Source of the DNA: RGIG4103 sp045644605
GTDB taxonomy: Bacteria; Bacillota; Clostridia; RUG12999
DNA: 5,203 nucleotides
NCBI GenBank assembly: GCA_045644605.1
Contig: JAZRHB010000004.1
Coordinates: forward strand, 1-5,203
Reading direction: 5' to 3'
The notes beneath the pieces were generated by a model, which made no database searches, had not been told where the DNA came from, and worked only from the letters and a program-made list of their open reading frames with translations. The position numbers and the translations under genes are program-made. This document shows, piece after piece, positions 4,602-5,203 of the stretch (its first letter is position 1; each line of letters begins with the position of its first letter).

Positions 4602-5203
4602 ATGCGTAAAACAAAAATAGTCTGCACTCTCGGACCGGCAAGCGAAACCAAAGAAGTTATATCAGCTTTGTGTAAAGCAGGAATGAATGTTGCAAGACTT
4701 AATTTTTCTCATAATACACACGCTGACCACAAGCGTAAAATAGATATAGTAAAAGAGGTAAGAGAGGAGCTTGACCTGCCGGTTGCAATTATGCTTGATA
4801 CCAAAGGACCGGAATACAGGATTAAAACTTTTGAAAACGGAAAAATAATGCTTTCCGACGGAGATAAGTTTATTTTTACCACGGAAGAAATAACAGGGAA
4901 CGAACATATGGTGTCAGTTAGCTATTCCGGACTTACGAAGGAGCTTTCGGCAGGGGATACAATTCTGCTTAATAATGGACTGTTGTCGTTTGAAGTTGAA
5001 AATATTGAAGGAAACAATATAAACTGCAAAGTACTTTGCGGAGACGAGCTTTCCGACAGAAAAAGTATGAGTTTCCCCGGTAAGGTAATGAAACAGAAAT
5101 ATCTGTCCGAACAGGATAAACAGGATATTTTGTTCGGTGTGCAGAATGATGTGGATTATATTGCCTGTTCATTTGTTTCCTGCAAACAGGATTTGATTGA
5201 TGT
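4602..5203 (+). CDS. pyk: Pyruvate kinase, N-terminal part (runs off the window)
   Basis: The first 200 codons are present; the frame is open to the window end. Pyruvate kinase converts PEP and ADP to pyruvate and ATP at the end of glycolysis in the cytoplasm. The start is clear: AGGAGG 6 nt before the ATG and the canonical RKTKIVCTLGPAS. A32... reads ARLNFSH with Arg32, Asn34 and Ser36, followed by D66-TKGPE, matching the substrate and K+ site. The B domain lies at about 70-165. GDTILLNNGLLSFEV (118-132) has NNG where most enzymes have DDG, and KSMSFPGKVMKQKYLSEQDKQDI (154-176) lacks the common LP before the SE-D step. I recall similar variants in clostridial pyruvate kinases, so this is probably a subfamily, not damage. 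The remaining active-site residues and the C-terminal domain lie outside the window. Confidence 0.95.
   Translation, partial: MRKTKIVCTLGPASETKEVISALCKAGMNVARLNFSHNTHADHKRKIDIVKEVREELDLPVAIMLDTKGPEYRIKTFENGKIMLSDGDKFIFTTEEITGNEHMVSVSYSGLTKELSAGDTILLNNGLLSFEVENIEGNNINCKVLCGDELSDRKSMSFPGKVMKQKYLSEQDKQDILFGVQNDVDYIACSFVSCKQDLID

Overview
The window looks like chromosomal DNA from a low-GC Firmicute, most likely an anaerobic member of the Clostridia. The basis is the AT-rich composition, strong AGGAGG-type ribosome binding sites, housekeeping-type promoters with 17-bp spacers, and proteins resembling clostridial families. This placement is inferred from the sequence alone.

Left part (1-881, minus strand): the conserved rpmH-rnpA-yidD-(yidC) cluster. 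It encodes ribosomal protein L34, the RNase P protein, the YidD membrane-insertion factor and the first codons of a probable YidC insertase. A near-consensus promoter drives it, and a hairpin terminator/attenuator lies between rpmH and rnpA. dnaA, often found upstream of rpmH, is not here.

Middle part (917-3934, plus strand): a divergent promoter drives a three-gene operon. It contains a large fusion of a family-4 glycosyltransferase with a CsaB-type polysaccharide pyruvyl transferase, then ruvX/yqgF, then a small acidic DUF1292 protein. The fusion overlaps ruvX. The first product probably modifies cell-wall polysaccharide; ruvX and the DUF1292 gene are a common Firmicute pair.

Non-coding interval (3935-4278): a free-standing promoter, a structured RNA of about 200 nt that fits the 6S RNA architecture, and a U-rich terminator. 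This is the most notable non-protein feature. A tandem palindrome follows, just in front of the next gene.

Right part (4279-5203, plus strand): a small DUF378 two-helix membrane protein with a strong terminator, then the promoter and first 200 codons of a pyruvate kinase gene that runs off the window.

I see no mobile element, CRISPR array, tRNA or rRNA. The window is mostly housekeeping. Its least ordinary parts are the 6S-like RNA, the GT4-CsaB fusion and the small regulatory structures around rnpA and the DUF378 gene.
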